Assembly (NCBI GenBank): GCA_039029355.1
Contig: JBCCGI010000043.1
Span: 1 to 64,000, forward strand
DNA from: JBCCGI01 sp039029355
GTDB lineage: Bacteria; Planctomycetota; UBA1135; GCA-002686595
Direction: 5' to 3'
DNA: 64,000 nucleotides
Below the pieces are notes generated by a model. It saw nothing but the letters and a program-made list of their open reading frames with translations. It did no database searches and was not told where the DNA came from. The translations under genes and the position numbers were made by a program. Positions 33,883 through 41,973 of the stretch are shown here, piece by piece. Within the stretch, counting starts at the first letter, position 1. Every line of letters starts with the position of its first letter.

Positions 33883-34850
33883 CGCGCGCCGTCCAGGAGC
33901 CAGCCGATCTCCTCCGGCGCCCCGTCGCGGTCCGCGAGCTCGCGCACGACCGCCAGCACGGCGTCGCGCCCGGCCGAGCGGACCCAGTCCTCGGCCACCC
34001 GCCGCACGCGCCGCTCCGCGTCCGCGCCGCTCCCCCACCGCGGCGCCATCGCCCACAGGTACTCGCGCGCGTCCGCGGCGCAGCGCAGCCCGACGTCCGC
34101 CGCGCGGTGCTCGGGATCGAGCGTCACCGAGAAGAAGGCCAGCGAGGGACCGTAGGTGCGGCGCAGGCGGTCGTTGTAGCTGCCCCCGAGCGCGCAGCCG
34201 GTGCCGGGCGTGCGCTCGTCGCGGTCGCCGTAGCCCGGCACCCAGCCGTCGACCCACTCGGCCGCGTTGCCGGCCAGGTCGTAGGCGCCGTAGGCGCGCG
34301 AGCGGCCGCTCTCGAAGGTGCCCACCGGCACCGGCCGGCGCAGCCCGAGGTCGAGCGTGTTGGCCCAGGCTTCCTGGTAGCTGGCGCCGTAGGGGAAGGC
34401 GTGCACGCGCCGGCCGAGCGCAACGTGGATCCACTCGCGCGCCGTCAGGAGCCGCATGCCGCGGCCGCGCGCGAACTCCCGCGCCTCGGCGCGCGTCATC
34501 CAGGTGGCGGGCCACTCGACGCTCTGGGCGTCGGTCTGCTCGTCCCAGGCGGCCAGCGCCTCCTCGGGGAGCACGACCTCGCCGCGGAGCCAGTCGCCAC
34601 GGGTGACCTCGTACAGGTCGACCAGGATGGCAGCGTCGAGCGAGTGGTCGTGGTAGGGCGGCCGGTAGCCGTCGATCGTGCAGGCGGCGGGCGGCACGAA
34701 GGCCAGGCGCTCCAGCTCGTAGAGCGCCCGCGAGGAGTCCTCACCGCCCGATCCACAGGCGCCGAGAAACGCGAGCACGCCGGCCGCGAGCGCTCCCAGG
34801 CGCCGCCGGGATGCGGCACGGGGGGCCACCGCGATCGGCCGGGCCCCCAC
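33879..34850 (-). CDS. Lipoprotein with formylglycine-generating-enzyme (FGE-sulfatase) domain
   Basis: A 323-residue predicted lipoprotein. GTG at 34850 opens a basic stretch and hydrophobic LGALAAGVLAFLGAC with a lipobox ending in Cys. The rest is an FGE/SUMF1-type fold: LVDLYEVTRGDWLRGEV, WPATWMTRAEAREFARGRGM, RLLTAREWIHVALGRR, AYGAYDLAGNAAEWVDGW and ALGGSYNDRLRRTYGP. The family includes sulfatase-activating enzymes, but most bacterial members lack that role. The paired active-site cysteines of true FGE were not identified, so sulfatase activation is not claimed. It is 17 nt downstream of the OmpA-like gene and overlaps rsmA by 4 nt, so the three are one transcription unit. Alternative starts at nearby GTG codons are possible. 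The envelope location is inferred from the lipobox. Confidence 0.8.
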   Translation of the reverse strand: MGARPIAVAPRAASRRRLGALAAGVLAFLGACGSGGEDSSRALYELERLAFVPPAACTIDGYRPPYHDHSLDAAILVDLYEVTRGDWLRGEVVLPEEALAAWDEQTDAQSVEWPATWMTRAEAREFARGRGMRLLTAREWIHVALGRRVHAFPYGASYQEAWANTLDLGLRRPVPVGTFESGRSRAYGAYDLAGNAAEWVDGWVPGYGDRDERTPGTGCALGGSYNDRLRRTYGPSLAFFSVTLDPEHRAADVGLRCAADAREYLWAMAPRWGSGADAERRVRRVAEDWVRSAGRDAVLAVVRELADRDGAPEEIGWLLDGAR

Positions 34851-34867
34851 GCTGCACAGAGGGGCGG

Positions 34868-35596
34868 TCAGCGCCCCTCGGCCTCGGCCTCGGCCTCGTC
34901 CTCGATGACGAAGAGCTCGACCCGCCGGTTCTGACGCTTGCCGTCGGCGCTGGTGTTCGAGGCGACCGGCTCGTTGGGCCCGAAGCCGGCGATGGCCACC
35001 TTGCCGGGCGCGATGCCGTCCGCGACCAGCGCGGTCGCCACGCCGAGGGCGCGGGCGGCCGAGAGGTGCAGGTTGGTCGGGAACAGGCGCCGCGTGGTCT
35101 CCTTCACGATCGGGTCGCTGTCGGTGTGGCCGCGGACCCAAAGGCGCTCGAAGGGACGCGAGCTGATGTCCTGGGCCAGCTCGGTGAGCACCGACTGGCC
35201 CTCGGGCGTGACCTCGGACGAGCCGGAGGAGAACAGCACCGCGTCCGCCAGGCGGAAGCCGTAGCCGCCCTGGACCTGGAGCACGGTCACGTCGCCCGGA
35301 GCGTTGCCCAGGCCCGAGGCGATGCGCTGCAGGTCCTCGAGGCGCTTGTCGATGTCGGCCGTGAAGACCGCCTCGATCGGCTGCTCGCGCTCGTAGAGGT
35401 CGAGCTGGCCGCGAAGGAGCGCGTTCTCGGCCTCCAGCTCGCCGTTCACCGGCTCGAGGTCCTGGTACATCCGCTGGTAGTAGCGGGCCTCCTGCAGGGC
35501 CTCGTCGTAGCGCTGTTGGCTAACGCAGGAGCTGAGGAGGAGCAGGGACGCGGTGAGGGGGAGGGTGGCTCGGGTGCTCGTCTTGATCGTCGTCAT
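34868..35596 (-). CDS. OmpA/Pal-family peptidoglycan-binding lipoprotein
   Basis: A 242-residue envelope protein. ATG at 35596 begins a signal sequence with lipobox LLLLSSC at residues 18-24. Residues about 30-85 are a coiled coil (YDEALQEARYYQRMYQDLEP). The C-terminal OmpA domain spans about 110-235, with the peptidoglycan-binding motif LWVRGHTDSDPIV, LSAARALGVATALV, and VAIAGFGPNEPVASN ending in KRQNRRVELFV. The lipid anchor and OmpA domain suggest tethering of an outer membrane or envelope component to peptidoglycan, or a motility-stator-like role as in MotB; no flagellar genes are adjacent, so Pal-like anchoring is preferred. It is first in the operon with the FGE-like lipoprotein and rsmA. 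It ends with an acidic tail of repeated Glu-Ala. Confidence 0.88.
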   Translation of the reverse strand: MTTIKTSTRATLPLTASLLLLSSCVSQQRYDEALQEARYYQRMYQDLEPVNGELEAENALLRGQLDLYEREQPIEAVFTADIDKRLEDLQRIASGLGNAPGDVTVLQVQGGYGFRLADAVLFSSGSSEVTPEGQSVLTELAQDISSRPFERLWVRGHTDSDPIVKETTRRLFPTNLHLSAARALGVATALVADGIAPGKVAIAGFGPNEPVASNTSADGKRQNRRVELFVIEDEAEAEAEGR

Positions 35597-35869
35597 GGCA
35601 CGGTTTCCAGGTCGAATCCTCGGGAAGACCTAGGGATACGAATCCGGAAGGGGCGACTCAAGCGGCGAATGCCGGCAGCTTGCGCGCAGGACCAGGTCGC
35701 GGAAAACGCGGGGCGCCAGCCGGCGGCGCCGGACAGGCCTCCGCCCTCCCGCGATGCGCGGCGAAGCGGCCGCGGAACGGTCCCGGACCAGGGCCGCTCG
35801 CAGGGGCGAGCGCGGGATCGCGGGGCCCGGGCGTCCCGCGCGTCGCGGGGCCCGGGCCGCGGGGCGTCC

Positions 35870-36409
35870 CTAGTCGAACTGGGCGCCGAAGATGCCGGCG
35901 ATCGTCTTGGCGATGTCGCTGGCGTTGCCGGTCGAGACCGAGATGGTCACCGGCAGACCGAGCAGCAGCACGACGCTGGTCGCGATGGCGACGAAGCGCA
36001 TGCCCATGCCCTCGGTCTCCTCCTCGACCGCGGCGGTGGCCACGGCGGAGGAGCGGCGCACGGGCGCACGCTGCTCGGGCTCTTCCTCCTCGAGGTCGAT
36101 CTCGCCGACGTCCTCGACGTCGTCGATCATCGTGTCCATCTCGGAGATCTCCTCGGTCGCCATGCCGGCGTCGCCGAGGTCGGCGTCGTCCTCGAAGACC
36201 AGGTCTTCGCCCGCCCCACCGAGGTCGACCACGTCGCCGCCCATCAGCTCGTTGCGCAGGTTCTCGACGTCCTGGCGGCGCAGCTGCATGGTCTCGCCGT
36301 CGCGGAAGGCGCGGATCTCGCCCTCGGACACGAGCCGCTTCAGCTCCTCTTCCTTCAGGCGGAGCTGCTCCAGGGCCTCGTTGAAGCTGTAGAACTGTTC
36401 TTCGGCCAC
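35870..36409 (-). CDS. MerR-like HTH protein with acidic linker and C-terminal membrane helix
   Basis: A 179-residue protein. Residues about 5-55 look like a MerR/excisionase-type helix-turn-helix (YSFNEALEQLRLKEEELK, VSEGEIRAFRDGETMQLRR, DVENLRNEL). An acidic linker follows (about 60-110, rich in Asp/Glu). A transmembrane helix sits near residues 137-157 (FVAIATSVVLLLGLPVTIS) with a short tail. HTH domains anchored in this way are a recurring type in Planctomycetota, but their DNA targets or partners are not known. GTG at 36409 has a good ribosome binding site (gaggaaacc). The gene is 77 nt downstream of the small secreted protein gene and may share its transcript. The domain order resembles the larger acidic membrane protein at 25044. 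Confidence 0.75.
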   Translation of the reverse strand: MAEEQFYSFNEALEQLRLKEEELKRLVSEGEIRAFRDGETMQLRRQDVENLRNELMGGDVVDLGGAGEDLVFEDDADLGDAGMATEEISEMDTMIDDVEDVGEIDLEEEEPEQRAPVRRSSAVATAAVEEETEGMGMRFVAIATSVVLLLGLPVTISVSTGNASDIAKTIAGIFGAQFD

Positions 36410-36486
36410 GGTTTCCTCGGGTCTCTACGGGTCAGGGGGGATGGGGACGGGGGCTCCGGGGGGACGCGCCCACCCGGGCCTGGAGC

Positions 36487-36888
36487 TCAGCGGTTCTCCG
36501 CCTTCTCGAACTGCTCCAGAAGCTCGGAGTACGAGTACTCCGACTGGTCGTTGTAGCCGCGCACCTGCAGGTCGAGGTCGATGTTGCGGCCGGCGACGAA
36601 CTTCAGACCCATGGTCGAGCTGCTGCCGCCGTTGGCCTGGTAGACCGCGAGCTGGCGGTTCTCGGTGTCGACCAGGTACAGAATCGAGCTGCCGGTGATG
36701 TCGAGGCCGGTCACGGCGATCATCGAGCCGTTCGAGTCGGCCGTGCCATAGCCCGGCGTGGTCAGAAACGGGGTCCCGCCGTCGGTCACCACGGGCGGGT
36801 CGCCCTCGCCTTCCTGGGCCAGCCCCAGGGCGGAGACGGCAAAGCCGATGAGAAGCAGCCACCCGGATCCTGTCGCGTTCGCTTTCAT
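36487..36888 (-). CDS. Small secreted hypothetical protein
   Basis: A 133-residue exported protein not recognised as any named family. ATG at 36888 has a strong ribosome binding site (cgggagg) and opens a signal peptide (GWLLLIGFAVSALGLAQ, cleavage near residue 25). The mature part contains GSMIAVTGLDITGSSILYLV followed by DTENRQLAVYQANGG, which reads as a small beta-propeller-like or strand-rich unit (strand, DT-N-QLAVY, strand). It continues with MGLKFVAGRNIDLDLQVRG and a helical end (YSELLEQFEKAEN). The gene lies between the CNNM genes and the HTH membrane protein on the same strand. Function unknown. Confidence 0.65.
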   Translation of the reverse strand: MKANATGSGWLLLIGFAVSALGLAQEGEGDPPVVTDGGTPFLTTPGYGTADSNGSMIAVTGLDITGSSILYLVDTENRQLAVYQANGGSSSTMGLKFVAGRNIDLDLQVRGYNDQSEYSYSELLEQFEKAENR

Positions 36889-36948
36889 GCGGTCCTCCCG
36901 TTCGGGGGGCACTATCCTAGCTGGCGCGGGTGGTTGCGACCAGAATCC

Positions 36949-37959
36949 CTACCAGCCTCCGAGCTCGCCCGAGATCGTCTGCACCAGATCCTTGAGCGTC
37001 ACGATCCCGCGGGGCTCCTCGGGCGGCCCGATCAGGGCCATCCGCTGCCCGGCGGCCCGGAGGCGCGACAGGGCCTGGTCCACGGTCAGATCGGGCGGGA
37101 AGGACGGCAGGTGCCGCACCCAGGCCTCGGGCGCGCGCAGGTCCTCGCCCGGCCGGCGGGTCAGGCCCTCGGCCAGGAGGTCGAGCTGCAGCAGGTAGCC
37201 CTGCACCCGGCGCTCCCCCCCCGGGCCGGCGCCCATCGCCGGCAGCCGCGAGAAGCCCGAGGCGCCCATCTGGGCCCGCAGCTCGGCGGCGTCGCCCGCG
37301 AGGTCGACCGTCTCGACCTCCTTCCAGGGCACCAGCACGCCCTGGACGGTCTTGGTGCGGATCTCCAGCACGTTCTGGGCCAGCTCCTGGGCGCGCGGCG
37401 TCAGGACGCCGGCCTCGGTGCCCTCGTGCAGGACCTCGAGCACCTGCTCGCGTCCCAGCGCCCGCGTCAGCTCGCGGGCGCGCAGACCGAGGAGGTGCTC
37501 CAGCCCCGAGGAGAGCAGCTGCAGCGGCACCGTCACCGGCAGCAGCGCTCCGCGCGTGACCAGCAGGAACGGCGCGAGCATGCCGTAGAGCCGCCGCGCG
37601 CGGCGGCGGAACAGGTCCTTCGGCAGCAGCTCGCCGAAGAAGAAGACCAGCGGCGTCAGGAGCAGCGTGACCAGGATCTCGACGCCCCACGGGGGCACGA
37701 ACGGGGCTTCCTGGATGCGCTCCTCGGTCAGGTGGGTCAGGAGCTCCAGGCACAGGTTGTTGGCCACCAGCAGGGTGATCAGAAAGCCCGCCGGATGCCG
37801 CAGCAACCACAGGATCAGCCGCGCCGCGCGCACGCCGCCGCGCGCCTCGGCCAGGACGCGCAGACGCGAGAGGGAATAGAAGCCGGTCTCCGAGCCGCTG
37901 AAGATCGCGCTGCCGAGCAGCAGCAGGGCCAGGAGGCCGAGGCTGGCGAGCAGGCTCAC
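36949..37959 (-). CDS. CNNM/CorC-type membrane protein (DUF21 + CBS), short paralog
   Basis: A 336-residue integral membrane protein of the CNNM/HlyC-CorC family, proposed to act in magnesium or other divalent cation transport. The N-terminal DUF21 domain has the family motif SAIFSGSETGFYSLSRLR and helices LITLLVANNLCLELLTHL and ILVTLLLTPLVFFFGELLPK. The CBS-pair region follows (GVLVPWKEVETVD; ending GIVTLKDLVQTISGELGGW). It lacks the C-terminal CorC_HlyC domain present in its neighbour and is shorter (336 against 421). GTG at 37959 overlaps the neighbour's TGA by 4 nt (gtga). Tandem CNNM paralogs of this kind are frequent and may form heterodimers. Substrate and regulation are not shown by sequence. 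Confidence 0.9.
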   Translation of the reverse strand: MSLLASLGLLALLLLGSAIFSGSETGFYSLSRLRVLAEARGGVRAARLILWLLRHPAGFLITLLVANNLCLELLTHLTEERIQEAPFVPPWGVEILVTLLLTPLVFFFGELLPKDLFRRRARRLYGMLAPFLLVTRGALLPVTVPLQLLSSGLEHLLGLRARELTRALGREQVLEVLHEGTEAGVLTPRAQELAQNVLEIRTKTVQGVLVPWKEVETVDLAGDAAELRAQMGASGFSRLPAMGAGPGGERRVQGYLLQLDLLAEGLTRRPGEDLRAPEAWVRHLPSFPPDLTVDQALSRLRAAGQRMALIGPPEEPRGIVTLKDLVQTISGELGGW

Positions 37960-39221
37960 GGCCGCGGCTCCCCGTGCTCGCCGCCCGCCGCGGCGCGTGC
38001 CAGCGCATCGGGCTCGTCGTCCTCGACGCGGATCTCGACCGCCATCACGCGCCGGCCGCGGGCCTCCTTGACCTCGAGCTTCAGCGTGCCGAAGCGCGCG
38101 GTGTCCCCGGTGCGCGGGATGCGGCCCAAGAGCGCGGTGACGAAGCCCCCCACGGTCTCGAATTCGGTCGGCACCACGCGCAGCCCGAAGCGCTCGTTCC
38201 AGTCGCGGATCGACAGGCTGCCGGGCACCCGGAAGCGGCCGTCGCCCAGCGGGACGGCGTCGGCCTCCTGGGTCTCGCCTTCGGCGCGCAGCTCGCCCAC
38301 GATCTCCTCGAAGACGTCCTCGATCGTCACGATGCCGGCCGTGCCGCCCCACTCGTCGAGCACCACCGCCTCGGCCACGCGGTCCTCCTGCAGCGTGCGC
38401 AAGAGGTCGAGCGCGCTGGCGACCTCGGGCACGAACTTGACCGGCATGACCAGCTGTGCGATCGAGCGCTCGGGCTTGGTGACCAGGTCGCGCACGCGCA
38501 CCTGGCCGACCAGCTGGTCGGGGTTGCCGTCGACGACGGGCAGCCAGCTGCGCTTCTCCAGCACGGCGCGGCGCGAGACCTCGCGGCGGTCCTCCTCGGA
38601 GAGGTCGACGAAGAGCGCGTCGACGCGCGGCGTCATGATCTCGCGCACGCGGATGTCGTCCAGCTCGACGATCTCCGCCAGGAGGCCGGCCTCGACCGTG
38701 TGCAGCGCGCCCTCGGCGGCGCCGCTGGCCAGCACCTGGGCGAGGTCTTCGGGCGTGACCTCGTCGTCGCGGACGAAGCGGCTCACCACGGTGCCCGCGA
38801 CCTCCAAGAGGCGCCGCAGCACGGCCCGCAGCGGCTTGATCACGCCCCCGAACACCGCCAGCACCGGCGCCGTGACGCGCGCGACGCCGACGCGCGAGCG
38901 CAGGCCGATCGTCTTGGGGAGGATCTCGCCGCACAAGAGGAGCGCGAGCAGCGCGCCGGCGTCGACCAGCAGGTCGTCGCCTTCGTCGCCGCTGTGGAGG
39001 CGCGTGACGAAGGCGAAGAAGAGCACGTTGATCAGGATGTTGCCGATCAGCACCACGACCAGAAGGTCGCGCGGGCGCTGCAGCAGCCGCCGGGCGGCCA
39101 CTCCGGCGCGGCCGCGTTGGCTGGCGCTCAGGCTGAACAGCGCCGTCTCGGACGAGCTGAAGAGCCCCGACAGGAAGAGCAGCACGACCAGCAGCAGCCA
39201 GACCCAGAGGGGGACGTCCAT
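37956..39221 (-). CDS. CNNM/CorC-type membrane protein with CorC_HlyC domain
   Basis: A 421-residue member of the HlyC/CorC/CNNM family. Domains: DUF21 membrane region with GLFSSSETALFSLSASQRG (residues about 19-37) and helices LLVVVLIGNILINVLFFAF and ALLALLLCGEILPKT; a CBS pair (VREIMTPRVDALFVDLSEED, WGGTAGIVTIEDVFEEIVGE); and a C-terminal CorC_HlyC/transporter-associated domain (DGRFRVPGSLSIRDWNERFG, VGGFVTALLGRIPRTGD). Members are linked to Mg2+/Co2+ efflux or homeostasis. ATG at 39221 shares one base with the TGA of the sensor kinase gene upstream (tgatg), so translation is coupled. It is part of the long operon that starts with the pilus ATPase genes. Confidence 0.92.
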   Translation of the reverse strand: MDVPLWVWLLLVVLLFLSGLFSSSETALFSLSASQRGRAGVAARRLLQRPRDLLVVVLIGNILINVLFFAFVTRLHSGDEGDDLLVDAGALLALLLCGEILPKTIGLRSRVGVARVTAPVLAVFGGVIKPLRAVLRRLLEVAGTVVSRFVRDDEVTPEDLAQVLASGAAEGALHTVEAGLLAEIVELDDIRVREIMTPRVDALFVDLSEEDRREVSRRAVLEKRSWLPVVDGNPDQLVGQVRVRDLVTKPERSIAQLVMPVKFVPEVASALDLLRTLQEDRVAEAVVLDEWGGTAGIVTIEDVFEEIVGELRAEGETQEADAVPLGDGRFRVPGSLSIRDWNERFGLRVVPTEFETVGGFVTALLGRIPRTGDTARFGTLKLEVKEARGRRVMAVEIRVEDDEPDALARAAAGGEHGEPRP

Positions 39222-40744
39222 CAGCGCTCCTCCCCCTCTTCAGCCGCGTCCGCCCCGGCGGCTGCCCCGCTCGGCGGGAAGCGCAGCAGCGCGGCGAAGC
39301 CGCGGCCCGCGGTGCTCCGCAGGTCGACCTCGCCGCCATGCGTCGCGACGGTGTTGTGCACGAGGGCCAGGCCGAGGCCCGATCCGCGCCCCACCTCCTT
39401 GGTCGAGTAGAAGATGTCGGCCACGCGGCCGAGCTCCTCCTCCGAGACGCCGGGGCCGTTGTCGCGCACCTCGAGCACCACCGCGTCGGGCTCGCTGCGC
39501 ACCTCGACCTCGACGCGCGGGCCGGCGCGGTCGGCGCTCCCGGCCTCCTCGAGGGCGTCGAGCGCGTTCACGATCAGGTTCAGCACCGCCTGGCCGAGCT
39601 CGTTGCGCGCCCCGTCGACGAGCGCGGCCGTTCCGCTGGCGTCGTTCAACGCGAGCGCGATCCCGAGGCGCTCGGCGCGGTGGCGCACCAGGTCGACGGC
39701 GTCCTGGCCGACGTCGCGCAGGTCGACCTGGCCGTGGGCGAGCGAGCGCGGCGTGAAGCGCAGGAGCTGGCTGACGGTGCGGCCGATGCGCTCCAGCCCG
39801 CGCTGCAGCAGGCGCAGGTACTCCGCCTGCTTCTCGGCCGGCAGCGTGCCGGACTCCAGGCGCTCGACCGCGTTCTGGAGGCCGCCCAGCGGGTTGTTGA
39901 TCTCGTGCGCGATGCCGGCGGCCAGCTCCCCCATCGCCGCCAGCCGGCGCTGGGTCATCGCCGCCTGCTCGGCCTGCAGCGCCTTCTTGGTGGCGCGCTC
40001 GACCTCGCCCTCGAGGCGCGCGTTGAAGCCGCGCACCTCGCTGGTCATCAGGTTGAAGGCGCGCACGAGGTCCGAGACCTCGTCGCGCCGCGGCGGCTCG
40101 AGGAGCCGCGCCTCGAGGTCGCCCGAGCGCACGCGGCGCGCTCCCTCGGCGAGCTGGCCGACCGGGTCGAGCACCAGTCGCCGCAGCGCGTAGAAGGTGC
40201 CGGCGGTCAGAAGCAGCGTCGAAACCACGAACCAGCCGAGGATCTTGAGCAGCGTGTCGGTGCGGTCGACGCTGGTGCGGCGGTACCAGCAGCCGCCCCA
40301 GATCCCCGCCGGCCCCAGGATCGGCACCACCCGGCCTCCGGCCACGTCGGCCATCGGCTGGCCGGTCTGGATCGCGCGCCGCAGCGAGTTGCGGACCTCG
40401 ACCTGGTCGAAGTCGCGCGGCCGGCGCGAGCGTCCGGTCGGGTTGATCGCGATGCCGGTGAACTCGGCGCCGCCCTCGAGATTGGTCGCGACGTTGTCGT
40501 CGACGAGCAGCGCGTCCTCGATGAAGCCCCAGCCCGGCCAGTCCAGGATCAGCGCGGTGTGGACGTCGTTCTCGGGCCGCACGGTGCTGCGCAGCGCGTG
40601 CACCAGGAGCTCGTTCTCGCGCTCCTCGAAGCGGTCGTTCTCGCGGTCGAGCGCCCGTAGCACGAACAGCCCCCCGCCCGCGAACAGGAGCGCGTTGATC
40701 GAGAAGACCAAGAGGAGGACCCGTGCGCGCAGCGAGATCCTCAT
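39221..40744 (-). CDS. NtrB/AtoS-like membrane sensor histidine kinase
   Basis: A 507-residue sensor kinase. It has an N-terminal membrane helix (VLLLVFSINALLFAGGGLFV), an extracytoplasmic domain of about 130 residues, and a second helix near 168-186 (LLKILGWFVVSTLLLTAGTF). HAMP follows (LVLDPVGQLAEGARRVRSGD), then a coiled coil. HisKA has the phospho-acceptor in GIAHEINNPLGG and belongs to the family typical of NtrB/PAS-type kinases. The ATPase has N box NLIVNALDAL, G1 DNGPGV and G2 GSGLGLALVH. No response regulator is adjacent; kinases of this class normally pair with sigma-54 activators encoded elsewhere. ATG at 40744 lies 43 nt after the pilC stop. Position after pilC suggests control of pili or of the envelope, which is inference. 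Confidence 0.93.
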   Translation of the reverse strand: MRISLRARVLLLVFSINALLFAGGGLFVLRALDRENDRFEERENELLVHALRSTVRPENDVHTALILDWPGWGFIEDALLVDDNVATNLEGGAEFTGIAINPTGRSRRPRDFDQVEVRNSLRRAIQTGQPMADVAGGRVVPILGPAGIWGGCWYRRTSVDRTDTLLKILGWFVVSTLLLTAGTFYALRRLVLDPVGQLAEGARRVRSGDLEARLLEPPRRDEVSDLVRAFNLMTSEVRGFNARLEGEVERATKKALQAEQAAMTQRRLAAMGELAAGIAHEINNPLGGLQNAVERLESGTLPAEKQAEYLRLLQRGLERIGRTVSQLLRFTPRSLAHGQVDLRDVGQDAVDLVRHRAERLGIALALNDASGTAALVDGARNELGQAVLNLIVNALDALEEAGSADRAGPRVEVEVRSEPDAVVLEVRDNGPGVSEEELGRVADIFYSTKEVGRGSGLGLALVHNTVATHGGEVDLRSTAGRGFAALLRFPPSGAAAGADAAEEGEER

Positions 40745-40787
40745 GGCGGGGCGCCCCGCTTGTGCCCTGGTGGACCCATCCCGAGCG

Positions 40788-41927
40788 CTACGGTTGGCCG
40801 AGGGTCTGCATGATCTTCATCAGCGGCAGGAACAGCGCGATCACGATGAAGCCGACGAAAACGGCCATCGCGATGAGGAGCGCCGGCTCCAGGACCTTGA
40901 AGAAGGCGACGATCTTGCGGTCGACCGACTTCTCATAGGCGTCGGCCACCTTCAGCAGCATGCCGTCGAGCTCACCGGTCTGCTCGCCGACGTCGACCAT
41001 CGAGCAGACCAGGTCGTCGAAGATTCCGGTCTCCTCCATCGGGCGCGCGATGCCCTCGCCCTCGCGGACGGTGCGGCGGATGTCCTCGACCGCGTCGAGC
41101 AGCACCGCGTTGCCGGTCGTGTCGCGCACGATCGCCAGCGCGTCAAGGTGCGGCACGCCGGCCTGCACCAGCGTGCCGAAGGTGCGCGCGAAGCCGGCGA
41201 TCAGCCCCTGCAGGAGCAGCGTCCCCAGCAGCGGGATCTTCAGCAGGAGCTTGTGCATCCGGTACCGATAGGCGCCCTTGCGGCCCATCAGCACGGTGTG
41301 GAGCAGCAGCAGCAGCACCGGCAAGCCGAAGACGAGGTACCAGCGGTTCACCGCAAAGTCGCTGACGTTCAGCAGGATCTGGGTCGGAGGCGGCAGCTCG
41401 ACGTCGAAGCTGGTGAAGATCTGCTGGAACTTCGGGATGACGAAGACGATGACGGCCGACACGACCACGACCGCCACCAGCACGATGACCAGCGGGTAGA
41501 TCATCGCGCCGACGATCTGCGAGCGGATCTCGGCCAGGCGCTCGCGGAAGATCGCCAGGCGCTCGAGGATCACGTCGAGCACACCGCCGGTCTCGCCGGC
41601 GCGCACCATCGACGAGTAGAGGCCGTCGAAGCACTTCTCGTGCTTGTCCATCGCCTCGGAGAGCGGCGTGCCCGCCGAGACGTCCTCGACCAGGTCGCCC
41701 AGCACGTCGTGGAAGGGCCCGGGCGGCGTCTGGGTCTGGAGGATCGTGAGCGCGCGCACGATCGGGATGCCGGCGCCGCTCAGGGTCGCCAGCTGGATCG
41801 TGAAGTCGGTGACCGCCTGGTCCGACACCCGCCTTCTGCGCCCGCGCTTGCGCGGCGCGGCGGAGCCTCCCCCTGCCGGGGCGCTCGGGGCGGGCTTCTT
41901 CGAGCTCCGTTGGATCTTCTTGGCCAT
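40788..41927 (-). CDS. pilC: Type IV pilus/type II secretion inner-membrane platform protein PilC/GspF
   Basis: A 379-residue polytopic membrane protein that forms the platform on which the pilus or pseudopilus motor ATPases act. Two GspF repeats are visible. The first has FTIQLATLSGAGIPIVRAL and LYSSMVRAGETGGVLDVIL, the second FARTFGTLVQAGVPHLDAL and CSMVDVGEQTGELDGMLLK. Three hydrophobic helices occur (MIYPLVIVLVAVVVVSAVIV, WYLVFGLPVLLLLLHTVL, ALLIAMAVFVGFIVIALFL). ATG at 41927 is followed by a basic N-terminus of about 30 residues. The gene is 46 nt downstream of the second PilB-type ATPase. Pilins, secretin and PilM-Q type genes were not found in this window, so it cannot be decided from context whether this is a pilus or a secretion system. 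Confidence 0.93.
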   Translation of the reverse strand: MAKKIQRSSKKPAPSAPAGGGSAAPRKRGRRRRVSDQAVTDFTIQLATLSGAGIPIVRALTILQTQTPPGPFHDVLGDLVEDVSAGTPLSEAMDKHEKCFDGLYSSMVRAGETGGVLDVILERLAIFRERLAEIRSQIVGAMIYPLVIVLVAVVVVSAVIVFVIPKFQQIFTSFDVELPPPTQILLNVSDFAVNRWYLVFGLPVLLLLLHTVLMGRKGAYRYRMHKLLLKIPLLGTLLLQGLIAGFARTFGTLVQAGVPHLDALAIVRDTTGNAVLLDAVEDIRRTVREGEGIARPMEETGIFDDLVCSMVDVGEQTGELDGMLLKVADAYEKSVDRKIVAFFKVLEPALLIAMAVFVGFIVIALFLPLMKIMQTLGQP

Positions 41928-41973
41928 GCGCGGGGGACGGGGGTCGGGGCGCTGAGGGTAGCGGCGGAGCGCG

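Noticed and set aside
33879..34850. True sulfatase-activating formylglycine-generating enzyme
   Set aside because: The paired active-site cysteines were not found and no sulfatase gene is nearby; only the fold is supported.
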